In this document: positions 16,972 to 26,694 of the stretch, in pieces
How the letters are laid out: each line of letters starts with the position of its first letter
How positions within the stretch are numbered: position 1 is the first letter of the stretch
NCBI GenBank assembly: GCA_023665245.1
Contig: JAMPEH010000007.1
Coordinates: 1-64,000, forward strand
From: Muribaculaceae bacterium
GTDB taxonomy: Bacteria > Pseudomonadota > Alphaproteobacteria > Rs-D84
Length of the DNA: 64,000 bases
Reading direction: 5' to 3'
Made by a program: the position numbers and the translations under genes
The notes under the pieces: generated by a model
Told to the model about the DNA's origin: nothing
The model's input: the letters and a program-made list of their open reading frames with translations, nothing else
Database searches by the model: none

Positions 16972-19494
16972 TTATGTGGTGTCGTTATCACTATCATCGC
17001 CGCCATCGCCACGTGATGGTGTGGTTGATGGTGTCGGTTCTGTATTGGGCAGACCGCCTTTGTCTGCGTTATCATCGGTCATTTCTGCACAGTATCCCCA
17101 TTTGTCGTTTGCGCCCGTCATATCATAGAACCGTTTCAGTTTTTTATCACCGGTTGATTGATGCATAATTCTGCCATCTTCGGTGTCTATATCACCGTCT
17201 AGCCATTCTGTGGTTATCCAAATACCGTCATATTTCGTGCATTCGGTGGCCAATGCACGTGACATATCAATGCGGATTTGATCCATGACGATGTTTACAT
17301 CTTCCAGAACTGTTGTTGGCAAAACCAGATTGTTTTCGGCGTCTGACGGGCGTACACATGTATTTAATGCATAACGCACCAGTTTTTGATACAAACTGCC
17401 GACATAGTCGCCACAGGCCTGTTGCTGTATTGCGCCGGTTGTTCCCGGACAGGTTGTGCCACCTGGACAAGTATATCCGGTTGGGCATTTGTCGCATGAA
17501 TTACCAACGGTTATTTGTGATGAACTTAATACGCGGCCGTCAGTATTACTGCCGCAATCCGACAGGTAATATCCCGATACGCATTGTGTATATTTCTTTA
17601 TGTCGCGACATGTATATCCACCCGATGATTCACCCGACCGTGATGCGGATTGTAGGTTTCTTTTTTCAGTGCCACTATCTTCATCGTCATCACTGCCACC
17701 AGTATTGTTTGATGTTGTTAATTTATTGCACGTATCGATTGTTGCGTATTTTTGCGAGCCCGGTGTATATGTACGGCATGCGTATGGATAACTATGCTGG
17801 GTATCATTGCTGGCAGTGGCGCACAGGTCGGCCGCATATTCTTGCAGTGTGACGCGACATTGTTTGCCAATCTGCTGGTCTGTGATGTTGTGCATTGCCT
17901 CGACCAGCAGGCTTAAATCACCGTACAGGTTGCTGCATGCGTTTAATTTTTCTTTGCACATTTCTTCGGATAATTCCAAACGCTGGCCCAGCAACAGTTG
18001 TTCTTTGACATTACTAAAATCTTTTAATGATTGGTTTTGTTCGTCATAGCATGCACTGACCACACTTAAACATTCGTCTTTTACTTTGCGGATACGTTCT
18101 TGCTGGCCTTGGTATATTTCGCGCAATGCCTGGCGCATGAATTCATCCCAAACGTCGTCGGCCAGGTCTGTACATGTATTCAAACTGTTTTGGGCAAATT
18201 TACGCTTGGATTGCAGTTCTGCCACAACCAAACGATTGTTTTGATTGGTTAATACATCGCCAGATAATGAAACCATGGTTTCCAACTGATAGAAGTCTGC
18301 CGTATATATCGGTTCGCCTGTATCACGGTTCAGGTATCTGCCACTGGCGTCCAGGCAATGAACAAAATCCGTACCGCATGCGGTGTCGGCGGTAATATCA
18401 GCACGCACGTTTGCAATACAGTCATTGATTGACGATGAATTATGCGCGTTATAATTTTCCAGACGTGCGGTCTGCATTTCACGTTCTGTTTGCCGAATTG
18501 TGCTGTTGGCGGCGATGGCCTTTTTATCCAGACTGTTTATCAATGCGCTGCAATCGTTTTCAATGTACATGCCGTATGCAGATATTACCATAGTTTGGGT
18601 CGCGGCCGTTGGACAATAAGATTCCATAATGGTGGCACATTGCGCGTGGACGGCGTTGTATAAAGCCTCGCCTGTCAGGTCGGCAATATTTGCGCCACCT
18701 GTTAAATCAGTGGTTGACCATATCGCGTTAATGTCACCCGCGATATCCAATGTACCCTGGGTTGACATGGCAGATTTTTTTGTTTTGGACAAGACTTCGC
18801 TGATACCGGCCAATTGGGATGCCGCGGCAGAATTATCTTTTTTTGTTGTTGCAACAGATTCGCCTGCGGTGGCGGTTAACATAGCCTTAACTTCTGCCGC
18901 GGTTTTAGGAATAACCTCAATATTCAAATCATGGAAACTTTGCAGGCTGTCGGCGGCGACACCTAATGCGCGTTCGCGTGACTGAATTTCTGCCAGGCGT
19001 GACGAGCAGACACAACGTCGATACGATTCGTTTTGCTTTGCACAAAATTGATCCATGCATGTGAAGTATGCGTCACGGCATGTGTTATATCCGGTACCAA
19101 ATGTTTGTGTGTTTGTTGCTGCCCGCGCAGTTTTTTGTTGGGTCGCACTGCGTGATACAGATACAATATTGCCACTGCCTGATTGTGTTGAACCGCGTCC
19201 GCCAGTTCGTGGTGTGGCCGCACGTGATATGGTGCTGGACGTGGTACGGGCCACAGTTGGTTGGGTATTGCGTGCAGTCCGTGTCACCGTTGTTGCCGGT
19301 TGTGTGCGGCGTGCTGTGGTGTTTGTGCGTTCAGTATTTGTGACAGTCGTGCGTGGTTGTGAACTGACGTTGCGTGTGGATAATGTTTTTGCCGTTGATG
19401 TTGTGCGTGAAATAGATGTGGCATCACGAACAGCAGCATTGACAGCGCCAATGCATGCACAGTATGCACCGATAAAAAGCAAAACCTTTTTCAT
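16972..19494 (-). CDS. Giant cysteine-rich exported protein (CMDxFC family) 1
   Basis: An 840-residue protein with signal peptide ending IGAVNA. Residues about 25-135 form a low-complexity Thr/Arg/Ala/Ser linker. Then comes the signature CRDAYFTCMDQFC followed by RRCVCSS. Several hundred helical residues with regularly placed cysteines follow, including CGTDFVHCLDASG. Near residue 640-680 there is a compact CDKCPTGYTCPGGTTCPG module. The C-terminus is Asp/Ser-rich. Three paralogues lie in this window. AAGG directly abuts the ATG, an unusually short spacing also seen in the paralogue at 62328. I know no characterised homologue; an envelope structural role is inference. Confidence 0.75.
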   Translation of the reverse strand: MKKVLLFIGAYCACIGAVNAAVRDATSISRTTSTAKTLSTRNVSSQPRTTVTNTERTNTTARRTQPATTVTRTARNTQPTVARTTSSTISRAATPRTGGRGSTQSGSGNIVSVSRSATQQKTARAATNTQTFGTGYNTCRDAYFTCMDQFCAKQNESYRRCVCSSRLAEIQSRERALGVAADSLQSFHDLNIEVIPKTAAEVKAMLTATAGESVATTKKDNSAAASQLAGISEVLSKTKKSAMSTQGTLDIAGDINAIWSTTDLTGGANIADLTGEALYNAVHAQCATIMESYCPTAATQTMVISAYGMYIENDCSALINSLDKKAIAANSTIRQTEREMQTARLENYNAHNSSSINDCIANVRADITADTACGTDFVHCLDASGRYLNRDTGEPIYTADFYQLETMVSLSGDVLTNQNNRLVVAELQSKRKFAQNSLNTCTDLADDVWDEFMRQALREIYQGQQERIRKVKDECLSVVSACYDEQNQSLKDFSNVKEQLLLGQRLELSEEMCKEKLNACSNLYGDLSLLVEAMHNITDQQIGKQCRVTLQEYAADLCATASNDTQHSYPYACRTYTPGSQKYATIDTCNKLTTSNNTGGSDDDEDSGTEKRNLQSASRSGESSGGYTCRDIKKYTQCVSGYYLSDCGSNTDGRVLSSSQITVGNSCDKCPTGYTCPGGTTCPGTTGAIQQQACGDYVGSLYQKLVRYALNTCVRPSDAENNLVLPTTVLEDVNIVMDQIRIDMSRALATECTKYDGIWITTEWLDGDIDTEDGRIMHQSTGDKKLKRFYDMTGANDKWGYCAEMTDDNADKGGLPNTEPTPSTTPSRGDGGDDSDNDTT

Positions 19495-19543
19495 CCTTGT
19501 GTATCAATGATAACAAATATTTGCAATTTTGGGCAAGGAGTAT

Positions 19544-19669
19544 TTTTAGAGTGAAGGTATTAGAGTGTAGAGTTTAGGTAAATAAGTCGTGGCGCATATT
19601 GCGCCACACATTAACTATTACCTATACTCTACTAACTTCACTCTGCTACCTAATACCTTCACTCTAAAA
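19544..19669. repeat. MITE-like palindromic element
   Basis: 126 bp bounded by perfect 20-bp inverted termini, TTTTAGAGTGAAGGTATTAG on the left and its complement at 19650-19669. The core is GTGGCGCATATTGCGCCAC, a near-perfect palindrome, and the arms carry reiterated TAGAGT units. A related one-armed copy lies at 62376-62414. No coding capacity. Confidence 0.7.
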
Positions 19670-19670
19670 C

Positions 19671-19691
19671 GAAACGCCCGGTGGGCGTTTC
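19671..19691 (-). terminator. Terminator of infA
   Basis: AAACGCCC/GGGCGTTT stem right after the infA stop on the minus strand. Confidence 0.75.
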
Positions 19692-19694
19692 TTT

Positions 19695-19946
19695 TTAATT
19701 ATTTGTTGTGGAATCCGGTGCAGGGCGATTACGTTCAACAAATGTAATGCGACCTTTATCTAAGTCGTATGGTGTCATTTCAACACGTACGCGTTCACCA
19801 ACATTAACCCAAATTCTGGCCTTGCGCATTTTGCCGCAAACAGTTGCCAGGATTTCATGTCCATTTTCCAATTTCACCTTGAACATAGTATTTGGCAATT
19901 TATCTTCGACCGTACCGGTGAAAACAATCACATCATCTTTTGCCAT
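19695..19946 (-). CDS. infA: Translation initiation factor IF-1
   Basis: An 83-residue S1-like OB-fold protein that occupies the ribosomal A site during initiation. [39 protein letters not shown] and [17 protein letters not shown] are typical. The C-terminus carries about ten extra polar residues. The start at 19946 follows AAAGGA. The frame runs farther upstream but only in noncoding sequence. It stands alone between two giant cysteine-rich loci. Confidence 0.96.
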   Translation of the reverse strand: MAKDDVIVFTGTVEDKLPNTMFKVKLENGHEILATVCGKMRKARIWVNVGERVRVEMTPYDLDKGRITFVERNRPAPDSTTNN

Positions 19947-19981
19947 AAGTATTCCTTTAATTTTGTTTTTTATTGTGACAT

Positions 19982-20010
19982 ATAATATGTGTTTGACTGA
20001 AAAATTGCAA
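19982..20010 (-). promoter_or_regulatory. infA promoter
   Basis: Minus strand TTGCAA, 17 nt, TATTAT, placing the transcript start about 30 nt before the infA ATG. Confidence 0.55.
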
Positions 20011-20081
20011 GATTTTTTTATCCGCTTGCACAAAGTTGGCTTCTTTGATAAAATAAGAATAATTATGTAGGATGGATGCAC

Positions 20082-22319
20082 ATGAATCTTAAATTATTTG
20101 TTGCCTTGTTAGGGTTGGTTTCAAGTGGCGCGGCGGTTGCTGCAACACGCACACCGGATGCACGTGTTGGTGTTTCGCGATTGTCTATGGCAGGGATGCA
20201 TGCACCGACAATGTCTGTCACGATTGGTGGTGGAAATACATCAGGCAATGGTACGCAAAATAATAACAGTAATAATAATACCGGTGGCAATAACGGTGGT
20301 GGCACTAATTTTGGTGGTGATAACACCGGTGGTGACGGTGGTAATACCGGCGGTGACAATGGCAACAGTGGTGGCAATACTGGCAATGATACTGTTGCAG
20401 GTTCTGGTTCGTGTCGTGATGTGTATCGTGCGTGTATGGATGAATTCTGTTTGTTGGATGAATCCGAAGGTTATCGTTGTGCATGCAGTTCTAATATAAA
20501 TAAATCAAAATCATTAATCCAAGAAATTCAATCTATCCAGGCCGAGGCCGATAAACTGTATACCGAAGGTGTTGAACGTGAACAGTTGGGTGCCAAGGCG
20601 GCATACGTCTTTGGTGAAAGTGAACGTGCTAAAAAGAGTTCAAATGCATCAGGGATGAGTTTTGTTCAGTGGTTGAACAGTACCGGTGATGACGAATTGT
20701 CTGATGGTACACTGGGGGATGATGCAGATATTGGTGATGGTTTGTATGCTATGGCGGCTGATTATTGCTCGTATGCGCTGGAATCATGTGGCACGCGTGC
20801 CGAAATGGAAGAAATGTTGTATTCTCGTCAGATTGTTCAGGACTGCAAAGGATTTGAATCATATTTGTCTGAACAAAAACGTAATGCCCAGGCGAATAAA
20901 AGCACGGCCGAGGCTGCAGTTCGCAAAGCGCGTTTGGAAATGTTCAGCGAAACAAATAAGTATAATCGTGGCGAATGCTTGATTGCATATCGTGGTTGTA
21001 TTGCTGACAAGGGTGGGTGTGGCACGAATTTTGAAAACTGTCTGGATGCAGATTTGTTAGGACGTCGTGCAAATGCCTGTGAAAATATCTTAGACCAATG
21101 CACCGCCAGCAAGTCTTATGTTCTAAAAGACTGGGAGGCTGAATCTGAAGCTATCTTGGTCGATGCAGCAAAGTATGCCGATAAATATAAGCGTCAGACA
21201 TGTTTGGCACAGATTCAAAACTGTTTGGAAGAAGGCTGCAGTACCAGTACTAATTCCGCCTGCTTGACGGATGTTAATGTTGCGGCAGGTGTTTGCCCAA
21301 TTATTGACGAGTGTAATGCTATAATCCCAGGGATTAAGTCTGTTGTTAATGACAAATTGGGATACTTGCGTTTGCAGTTCTGTCAAAATGATGTTGATAA
21401 ATGCCTACAGGATAAATGTGGTGCAGACTTTACTGCGCCAGAGTGTGTCGGCAAAAGCACCAGTGAAATTGTTGAGATGTGTCCGCAGACAATGTTCCCG
21501 TCGTGCAAGGGTGAATCACAGTATGATATCATTGTTCAGGCTGCATTGTTGCAAATGGATTATCAGATGTTGCAGGGATGCTTGAACTATTTCAGTGAAC
21601 AGTTGGGCAAGACATGTGGCACCGATATGTCGTGTTTGACAACCGACCCACAGATTACGTCTTTGGTTGAATTGCCCGAAGATGAGGCCGGATTAATTTC
21701 ACTGCGTGAAACAGTACGTGCAAATTCTAAGACTGCGGTGGCGCAATTCTTTACCCAGTTTGAAAAAGATATCACTGTTGCCGCCTGCAAGGATACGCAG
21801 AAACCAACAACAACCAAGGGAACCAAACGTTCCAGTCTGGGGGCATCTGTATTCAATACGGCAAAGTTGATTGCGGAAATCGGTGCAGAAAATCGTGCAA
21901 TGCGTGAATTGGAATCTAAAATTGCAGAATTGTCACGCAAACAGGATTTGGAACATGCACGTCAAAACTGCCTGAATACGTACAAGGTTGAAGATGCGTC
22001 TGAATTTGAAGACAAGGGCAAGAAAAATTACAGTTATATCCGCAGTGTGTCATTTGAGCCGGATTTGCGTAATTGCCATGTTTGCCGTATGCAGCAGGTT
22101 TGTGAAACAGGTGGTGAATCCAAGGGTGCAGGTTTTGCCAAGGGCGCGGCTGGTGGTATGGCAGCCGGTGCATCAGCTGGTACTATGGTGACACCGGGTT
22201 GGGGTACTGCAATTGGTGGTGCCGTTGGTATGATTGGCGGTGGTCTGGCTGGTCTGTTCGCCAGTGGCAAAGAAACATACTGCCAAGAAATTGAATCTTG
22301 CGAAGATGTAAATATGTAA
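20082..22319 (+). CDS. Giant cysteine-rich exported protein (CMDxFC family) 2
   Basis: A 745-residue protein with signal peptide [21 protein letters not shown] Gly/Asn/Thr linker fills about residues 50-110. The signature [13 protein letters not shown] with YRCACSS follows. A central [14 protein letters not shown] block is shared nearly verbatim with the next gene (LYSRQIVSDCKGFD). Many cysteines are spaced along helical, charged sequence. The C-terminus has a glycine-zipper region ([18 protein letters not shown]) and ends in a paired-cysteine tail. ATG 20082 has AGGA 9 nt upstream; ATG 20076 is too close to it. It is followed after 20 nt by its paralogue. Role unknown, probably envelope. Confidence 0.75.
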   Translation: MNLKLFVALLGLVSSGAAVAATRTPDARVGVSRLSMAGMHAPTMSVTIGGGNTSGNGTQNNNSNNNTGGNNGGGTNFGGDNTGGDGGNTGGDNGNSGGNTGNDTVAGSGSCRDVYRACMDEFCLLDESEGYRCACSSNINKSKSLIQEIQSIQAEADKLYTEGVEREQLGAKAAYVFGESERAKKSSNASGMSFVQWLNSTGDDELSDGTLGDDADIGDGLYAMAADYCSYALESCGTRAEMEEMLYSRQIVQDCKGFESYLSEQKRNAQANKSTAEAAVRKARLEMFSETNKYNRGECLIAYRGCIADKGGCGTNFENCLDADLLGRRANACENILDQCTASKSYVLKDWEAESEAILVDAAKYADKYKRQTCLAQIQNCLEEGCSTSTNSACLTDVNVAAGVCPIIDECNAIIPGIKSVVNDKLGYLRLQFCQNDVDKCLQDKCGADFTAPECVGKSTSEIVEMCPQTMFPSCKGESQYDIIVQAALLQMDYQMLQGCLNYFSEQLGKTCGTDMSCLTTDPQITSLVELPEDEAGLISLRETVRANSKTAVAQFFTQFEKDITVAACKDTQKPTTTKGTKRSSLGASVFNTAKLIAEIGAENRAMRELESKIAELSRKQDLEHARQNCLNTYKVEDASEFEDKGKKNYSYIRSVSFEPDLRNCHVCRMQQVCETGGESKGAGFAKGAAGGMAAGASAGTMVTPGWGTAIGGAVGMIGGGLAGLFASGKETYCQEIESCEDVNM

Positions 22320-22339
22320 AAATACATCGGGGATAGAAT

Positions 22340-24811
22340 ATGAAAAGAAATATATTTTTGGGATTTGGGATTGTGGCGGTGGCGATTGCTGTGGCCGCGC
22401 CGCATTGTTATGCGGCGGCGACAAAATCATCGTCGAAAAATGCAACCAAACAGGCGGCTATTCAAAAGGGAACAACCGTGCGTACGCGTGTTGCGGCCAC
22501 GGGAATTTATGACCAGGAATGCTATGATGCGTACTATGGTTGCATGGATTCGTTTTGTATAACGGATAATTCAAATGGCGGCAGTTGCGCATGCAGTGAT
22601 GAAAACAAAAATTATGAAAAGCGTTTGCAGGCTATCCAGGATAAATTAGTAGAGGCCGAACGTATCAGCACGGTAGAAGTTGAAAAGATCAAAGCCGGCG
22701 GCCAGGCAGATATCATATTTACAGGTGAACGTAAGTATGATGAAAACGGTAATATTTTAAAGATTGGCGAAATGTCCGAGGCTGATGCCAAGGCAAAAAA
22801 ACGTGCGGATTTGATGGCGATGTTTAATTCTTCGTTGTATGATGAAGAAGACGAAGAAGATGTCGATTTGTCTACATTAGAAGGTGGCGAATTGTTTTCT
22901 GCCGCCAAAGATTTATGTATGCAGCAAATTCCGGAAAAATGCGAAAAGGATGCAACGTTCCTGCATCAATTGTATTCACGTCAGATTGTGTCTGACTGCA
23001 AAGGTTTTGACAATACACTGAAAATCAAAGAAAGCGAGGCTGATTTGGCCATTGCAACCGCCGAAGGCGAAGTTCGTGCAGCATTAAAAGAAAGTTTTGA
23101 TTCTGCGAATAAATACGACCTGGGGCAGTGTATGGTTGAATTTAGAAAGTGTATGCAGACAGATGATGCCTGTGGCAAGGATTGGGGAAATTGTGTATTC
23201 ACAATTGCCAGTGAAAACATGCAGAATAATCAGGCAAAATCGACGGCCGGGACCAAGGTTTCAACCGTTAATACATATGACATTACCGCATCAACAATGG
23301 AAATATTGGAATCCAAGCGTTTTATTTGTGAAAACGTTTTGAACAGTTGTGTTGTTGTTCGGAACGAGGTTTGGCCCGCCTTCCTGCGCGAGGCCGCGCC
23401 GACCATTAAATTGGCGGAAAACAATGCGGAATCTAAATTCAGACAGTCTTGTTTGACCAGTATTTCAACATGTATCCAAAATGCATGTAAGGATGATATC
23501 GTTGGCAAGGGTGTTGATACCATGGATGCCTGTTTGTCACGGCCGGATATGGTGCGCAGTTTTTGCAAAATTGAAATTGACCCGTGCGAACGTATGGAAC
23601 CGTTGATTTGGGGATATGTGACCGATAAATTGGCTGCGATGCGTGTCGATGCATGTACCCAAGAGGTCAAAGATTGCTTTACCGAAGATACACGTTGTGG
23701 TGAAAATTTCCAGAACTGTATCGGTATGGATTATGATTATATCCACGATATCTGTCCATTGGATAAATTGGTCGTATGCAAGGCTAATAATCCGGCATTT
23801 TCAATGGATGATTTGGATTCTATGTTAATGGGATTATACTTAAATGTTGATAATTCCATGATGGAACAATGCCAGAATATTGTAGAGGCCAAGATGGAAG
23901 AAATCTGTGGCAGTACCACTGATTGCAACCTATTTGCGGCCGATGATACGATTGGTACGGGGTCATTGCGTTCGCAAAAGGATGGAAACGTATATCGTGT
24001 GACGGGTATGATTTCGTTTGGCAGTATTAAAATGGGGGATGCCACGGGCCGCCTGAAAGATACCGGTGATGACAGCGAAACGCGCCTGGAACCGGGACAA
24101 ATTGGTGTCCAGGAATATTTAAGTCATGTACGTAAACGTAATGCAGATGTTGCCAATGGGGTTGCAATCATATCATCGATTGAAGAAGAATTGAACAACA
24201 TTGCTGGCACGATTAATCGTACGATTGAAATGATTGAACAAGACCCAGAAATTCAATACTGTATAAATGGGCGTGATTTGTCACAGATAACCGGCAACAA
24301 GCGTGACCATACATCTGGGCGTTTCCCGAATCTGTTGACCCAGGTGAAGATGCAGATTGCAGTTTCTGCATTGCGCAAGGCCCAGAATAACTATAATGAA
24401 AAACTGAACAAGGAAATAACCGCGGCAACCAAAGATGCGTCGGCTGACTTGGCACAATATATGTGTTATAAGATGGCGCAAAATGGTGGCACGGCGGGTG
24501 TTGGTTCGGCCGAGGTGGATACCCCATTGACGGCACCGTATGCAATTTCGTACGATGTTGGTGCCGGTATAAATAACAGTGAACTGATGAAGCAGAACGC
24601 AAATATGGAATCGCAATACACAACCACCGCGGGCAGTGGTGTCACCAGAACGGTGTCTGCATTGTTCAGCCGCGAAGAACGAAATTGTCATATTTGTACA
24701 ACGGTGACAACACAAAGTTGTACCAAGAAAGGCGGTTTCTTGGGTATTGGTAAAAAGCAGAGTTGTACAGTCACAACCAAAGGCCCAGATTGCCAGGATA
24801 TAATTATGTAG
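22340..24811 (+). CDS. Giant cysteine-rich exported protein (CMDxFC family) 3
   Basis: An 823-residue paralogue directly downstream of the previous gene and probably co-transcribed. Signal peptide ends near APHCYA. A short basic linker is followed by CYDAYYGCMDSFC and SCACSD. An acidic stretch DEEDEEDVDL lies near residue 175. Shared blocks include YSRQIVSDCKGFD and CGKDWGNC. The tail carries CHICTTVTTQSCTKKGG and a final CQDIIM. The distribution of Cys along helical repeats suggests a long disulfide-pinned rod, which is inference. Confidence 0.75.
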   Translation: MKRNIFLGFGIVAVAIAVAAPHCYAAATKSSSKNATKQAAIQKGTTVRTRVAATGIYDQECYDAYYGCMDSFCITDNSNGGSCACSDENKNYEKRLQAIQDKLVEAERISTVEVEKIKAGGQADIIFTGERKYDENGNILKIGEMSEADAKAKKRADLMAMFNSSLYDEEDEEDVDLSTLEGGELFSAAKDLCMQQIPEKCEKDATFLHQLYSRQIVSDCKGFDNTLKIKESEADLAIATAEGEVRAALKESFDSANKYDLGQCMVEFRKCMQTDDACGKDWGNCVFTIASENMQNNQAKSTAGTKVSTVNTYDITASTMEILESKRFICENVLNSCVVVRNEVWPAFLREAAPTIKLAENNAESKFRQSCLTSISTCIQNACKDDIVGKGVDTMDACLSRPDMVRSFCKIEIDPCERMEPLIWGYVTDKLAAMRVDACTQEVKDCFTEDTRCGENFQNCIGMDYDYIHDICPLDKLVVCKANNPAFSMDDLDSMLMGLYLNVDNSMMEQCQNIVEAKMEEICGSTTDCNLFAADDTIGTGSLRSQKDGNVYRVTGMISFGSIKMGDATGRLKDTGDDSETRLEPGQIGVQEYLSHVRKRNADVANGVAIISSIEEELNNIAGTINRTIEMIEQDPEIQYCINGRDLSQITGNKRDHTSGRFPNLLTQVKMQIAVSALRKAQNNYNEKLNKEITAATKDASADLAQYMCYKMAQNGGTAGVGSAEVDTPLTAPYAISYDVGAGINNSELMKQNANMESQYTTTAGSGVTRTVSALFSREERNCHICTTVTTQSCTKKGGFLGIGKKQSCTVTTKGPDCQDIIM

Positions 24812-24888
24812 GCATATTTGGTAAAATAATAAAAATGCATCCCGGCGTAATGCCGGGTGTATAATGGCAAGGCAAGAGGTATAAAATC

Positions 24889-25737
24889 ATGACACCAGAT
24901 ACATCATCCCCGTTGGTGAATATTAATTTCCACGATTTGTTGCGTCAATTGATAGAAGGCGCATTGCGTTTCAGTCTGAAAATAATGATTGCATTGGCGA
25001 TATTGTCGGTGGGGCTGTGGCTGTCGGCACGTCTGACAAAAATTGTAAAGCGTGGTATGGAACGGCGTAAATTGGAACCATCGTTGCAGTCGTTCTTGGC
25101 ATCGTTTGTAAATATTATATCCAAGATATTTGTGTTTGTTGTTGTTCTGACCACGGTTGGTGTGCAAATGACGGCAATTACCGCGGCGTTGGGTGCCGGT
25201 GCGTTGGCGATTGGTATGGCGTTGTCTGGTACGATGCAAAATGTTGCGGGTGGGCTGGTTATATTATTCTTTAAACCGTTCAAGATTGGCGATACGATTA
25301 TCACGCCGGGTGGCCAGACAGGTGTTGTAAAAAAAATCATGATTTTTACAACTGAAATTCAGACATTTGATAATCAGGTTATTATTGTGCCGAATTCAAC
25401 ATTGTCCGGTGGTGTAATCACAAATATGTCACGTGGTGGCAGTCGTCGTACAGATTTAAGCATCGGCATTTCATATGGTGATAATGTTGATCGTGCGCGT
25501 AGTGTTATTCTGGATATTTTGGCCGCAGATTCACGCGTGTTGAAAAAGCCCGCAGAACCCACGGTTTTTGTGTCAGAGCTGGCAGACAGTGCGGTTGTTT
25601 TGACGGTGCGTTTTTGGACGTCTTATGCCGATATGTATGTGACGGCCGCAGATATACGTGAACAGATTTATGAAACACTGCCAAAAAAGAAACTGAATTT
25701 CCCATTTCCACAAATGGATGTTCATGTTATCAAATAA
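24889..25737 (+). CDS. MscS family mechanosensitive channel
   Basis: A 282-residue small-conductance channel of minimal MscS size. Two N-terminal membrane helices are followed by the pore helix with its Gly/Ala pattern (LGAGALAIGMALSGTMQN). Then comes the beta domain FFKPFKIGDTIITPGGQ, the PNSTLSG block and a C-terminal alpha/beta domain. It releases solutes on hypo-osmotic shock in the inner membrane. AGAGG precedes the ATG. A CCCGGC/GCCGGG hairpin at about 24844-24860 and a TATAAT just after it separate the gene from the giant Cys-rich pair, so it may have its own promoter. Confidence 0.93.
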   Translation: MTPDTSSPLVNINFHDLLRQLIEGALRFSLKIMIALAILSVGLWLSARLTKIVKRGMERRKLEPSLQSFLASFVNIISKIFVFVVVLTTVGVQMTAITAALGAGALAIGMALSGTMQNVAGGLVILFFKPFKIGDTIITPGGQTGVVKKIMIFTTEIQTFDNQVIIVPNSTLSGGVITNMSRGGSRRTDLSIGISYGDNVDRARSVILDILAADSRVLKKPAEPTVFVSELADSAVVLTVRFWTSYADMYVTAADIREQIYETLPKKKLNFPFPQMDVHVIK

Positions 25738-25742
25738 AAAAT

Positions 25743-25765
25743 CCGCCCCATCTGGGGCGTTTTTT
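25743..25765 (+). terminator. Terminator of MscS gene
   Basis: CGCCCC/GGGGCG hairpin with TTTTTT. Confidence 0.85.
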
Positions 25766-25773
25766 AATGAACA

Positions 25774-25939
25774 TCCGTCTTCGCTGGCGCTACGTCGCGA
25801 TTTTGTTCGTAATGACAGTGGGTGTATTTCTCTTATCCACGTCATACCGGCGTCGGCCGGTATCCACTGTGTTCTGTATCGCCCAGCACTAGGGATAATC
25901 GAGGAACACCGTAGACACCGTCCTTTGACGGTGTGACGG
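25774..25939. repeat. R2 half element and R1 element
   Basis: The gap of about 280 bases before the TM2 gene holds a half R2 element (25774-25820) and a full R1 element (25840-25939, starting GTCATACCGGCGTCGG and ending GACGGTGTGACGG). No coding signal. Confidence 0.75.
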
Positions 25940-26022
25940 CATTTGTTAAATAAATAAAAACACTCGCATTTGGGATGAAATTCATTTATAATATTTATAA
26001 ACTAATAACCAGGGGTTTTATT

Positions 26023-26340
26023 ATGGCGATGATTTTCTGTCGTGAATGTGGACATAAACATTCGGATCGTGCGGTGGCATGTCCCAAATGTGGGTATCAA
26101 ACACAAATCCAATTGGATAAGTCCATGCCGATTTATGTTCTGTTGGCGTTTTTTGTCGGATGCTTTGGTGCGCATAAATTTTATGCTGGAAAAACCAATC
26201 AGGGTATCGCGATGTTATTAATGTGCACAATCGGTTGGATTTTGATTATCCCAGGTATTGCCGCGATTATATGGGCATTTGTTGACTTTATTATTGGGAT
26301 AATTAATTTGAATAATCCTGAAAAAATATTTGTTAAATAA
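26023..26340 (+). CDS. TM2 domain protein with zinc ribbon
   Basis: A 105-residue membrane protein. The N-terminal zinc ribbon (FCRECG and CPKCGY) precedes a TM2 domain: two hydrophobic helices with the conserved GCFGAHKFYAGK between or before them and a final IWAFVDFIIGI helix. TM2 proteins are widespread and mostly uncharacterised. The ATG at 26023 is chosen because AGGGG lies 7 nt upstream and the zinc ribbon begins at once; the longer frame from 25975 lacks this. Confidence 0.85.
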   Translation: MAMIFCRECGHKHSDRAVACPKCGYQTQIQLDKSMPIYVLLAFFVGCFGAHKFYAGKTNQGIAMLLMCTIGWILIIPGIAAIIWAFVDFIIGIINLNNPEKIFVK

Positions 26341-26343
26341 TGT

Positions 26344-26368
26344 ATCCCCCCGTTCGGGGGATTTTTTA
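26344..26368 (+). terminator. Terminator of TM2 gene
   Basis: ATCCCCCC/GGGGGGAT stem and T6 tail. Confidence 0.85.
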
Positions 26369-26384
26369 TTACCGATTTTATCGG

Positions 26385-26413
26385 TTGTTTTTGGTATCAA
26401 CATAAATTATACT
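26385..26413 (+). promoter_or_regulatory. Promoter of type B leader copy 2
   Basis: TTGTTT, 17 nt, TATACT. The start would be about 26420, just ahead of the first leader hairpin. Confidence 0.72.
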
Positions 26414-26419
26414 TTTATT

Positions 26420-26663
26420 TGAACCAAGCATGGATGACTGGGTTCGGGACCTGAAAAATCCCATATACAGACGATGCGGATAGTTATCTGTGTCGTAATC
26501 CGACAATGCGTCGGTGCAAATGTTTGCGCCGTTGTTTTATAACCCGACTGAATCCGGTCGGGGGTCTGTGATTATAAAACAGGACACCGTCCAAAGGTCA
26601 CAGGGGTCATTTCTGTATATGATTTTTTCAATCCCCGACCGCCGTTTTCCATGGCGGTTTTTT
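26420..26663 (+). ncRNA. Structured leader RNA, type B, copy 2
   Basis: Hairpin GGGA (26446-26449)/TCCC (26459-26462) exposes TGAAAAA (26452-26458), which pairs with TTTTTCA (26624-26630). CATATACAGA (26462-26471) pairs with TCTGTATATG (26612-26621). GGTCGGGG (26556-26563) pairs with CCCCGACC (26633-26640). CTGTGA/TCACAG (26566-26571, 26598-26603) encloses the loop TTATAAAACA/AAAG. A CCGCC/GGCGG terminator with T6 ends at 26663. Each helix differs in sequence from the copies at 11890 and 37986 but keeps pairing. SD and ATG of the cysteine-rich gene follow within 32 nt. Confidence 0.82.
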
Positions 26664-26694
26664 AACAAACCAAATATAAAATGGGGGATAAAAT

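Noticed and set aside
24838..24866. CCCGGC/GCCGGG hairpin as terminator of the giant gene pair
   Set aside because: No T-run follows; a TATAAT box does, so it is not called a terminator.
25975..26022. Longer N-terminus for the TM2 protein
   Set aside because: The extension has no ribosome site, whereas AGGGG precedes the ATG at 26023 next to the zinc ribbon.
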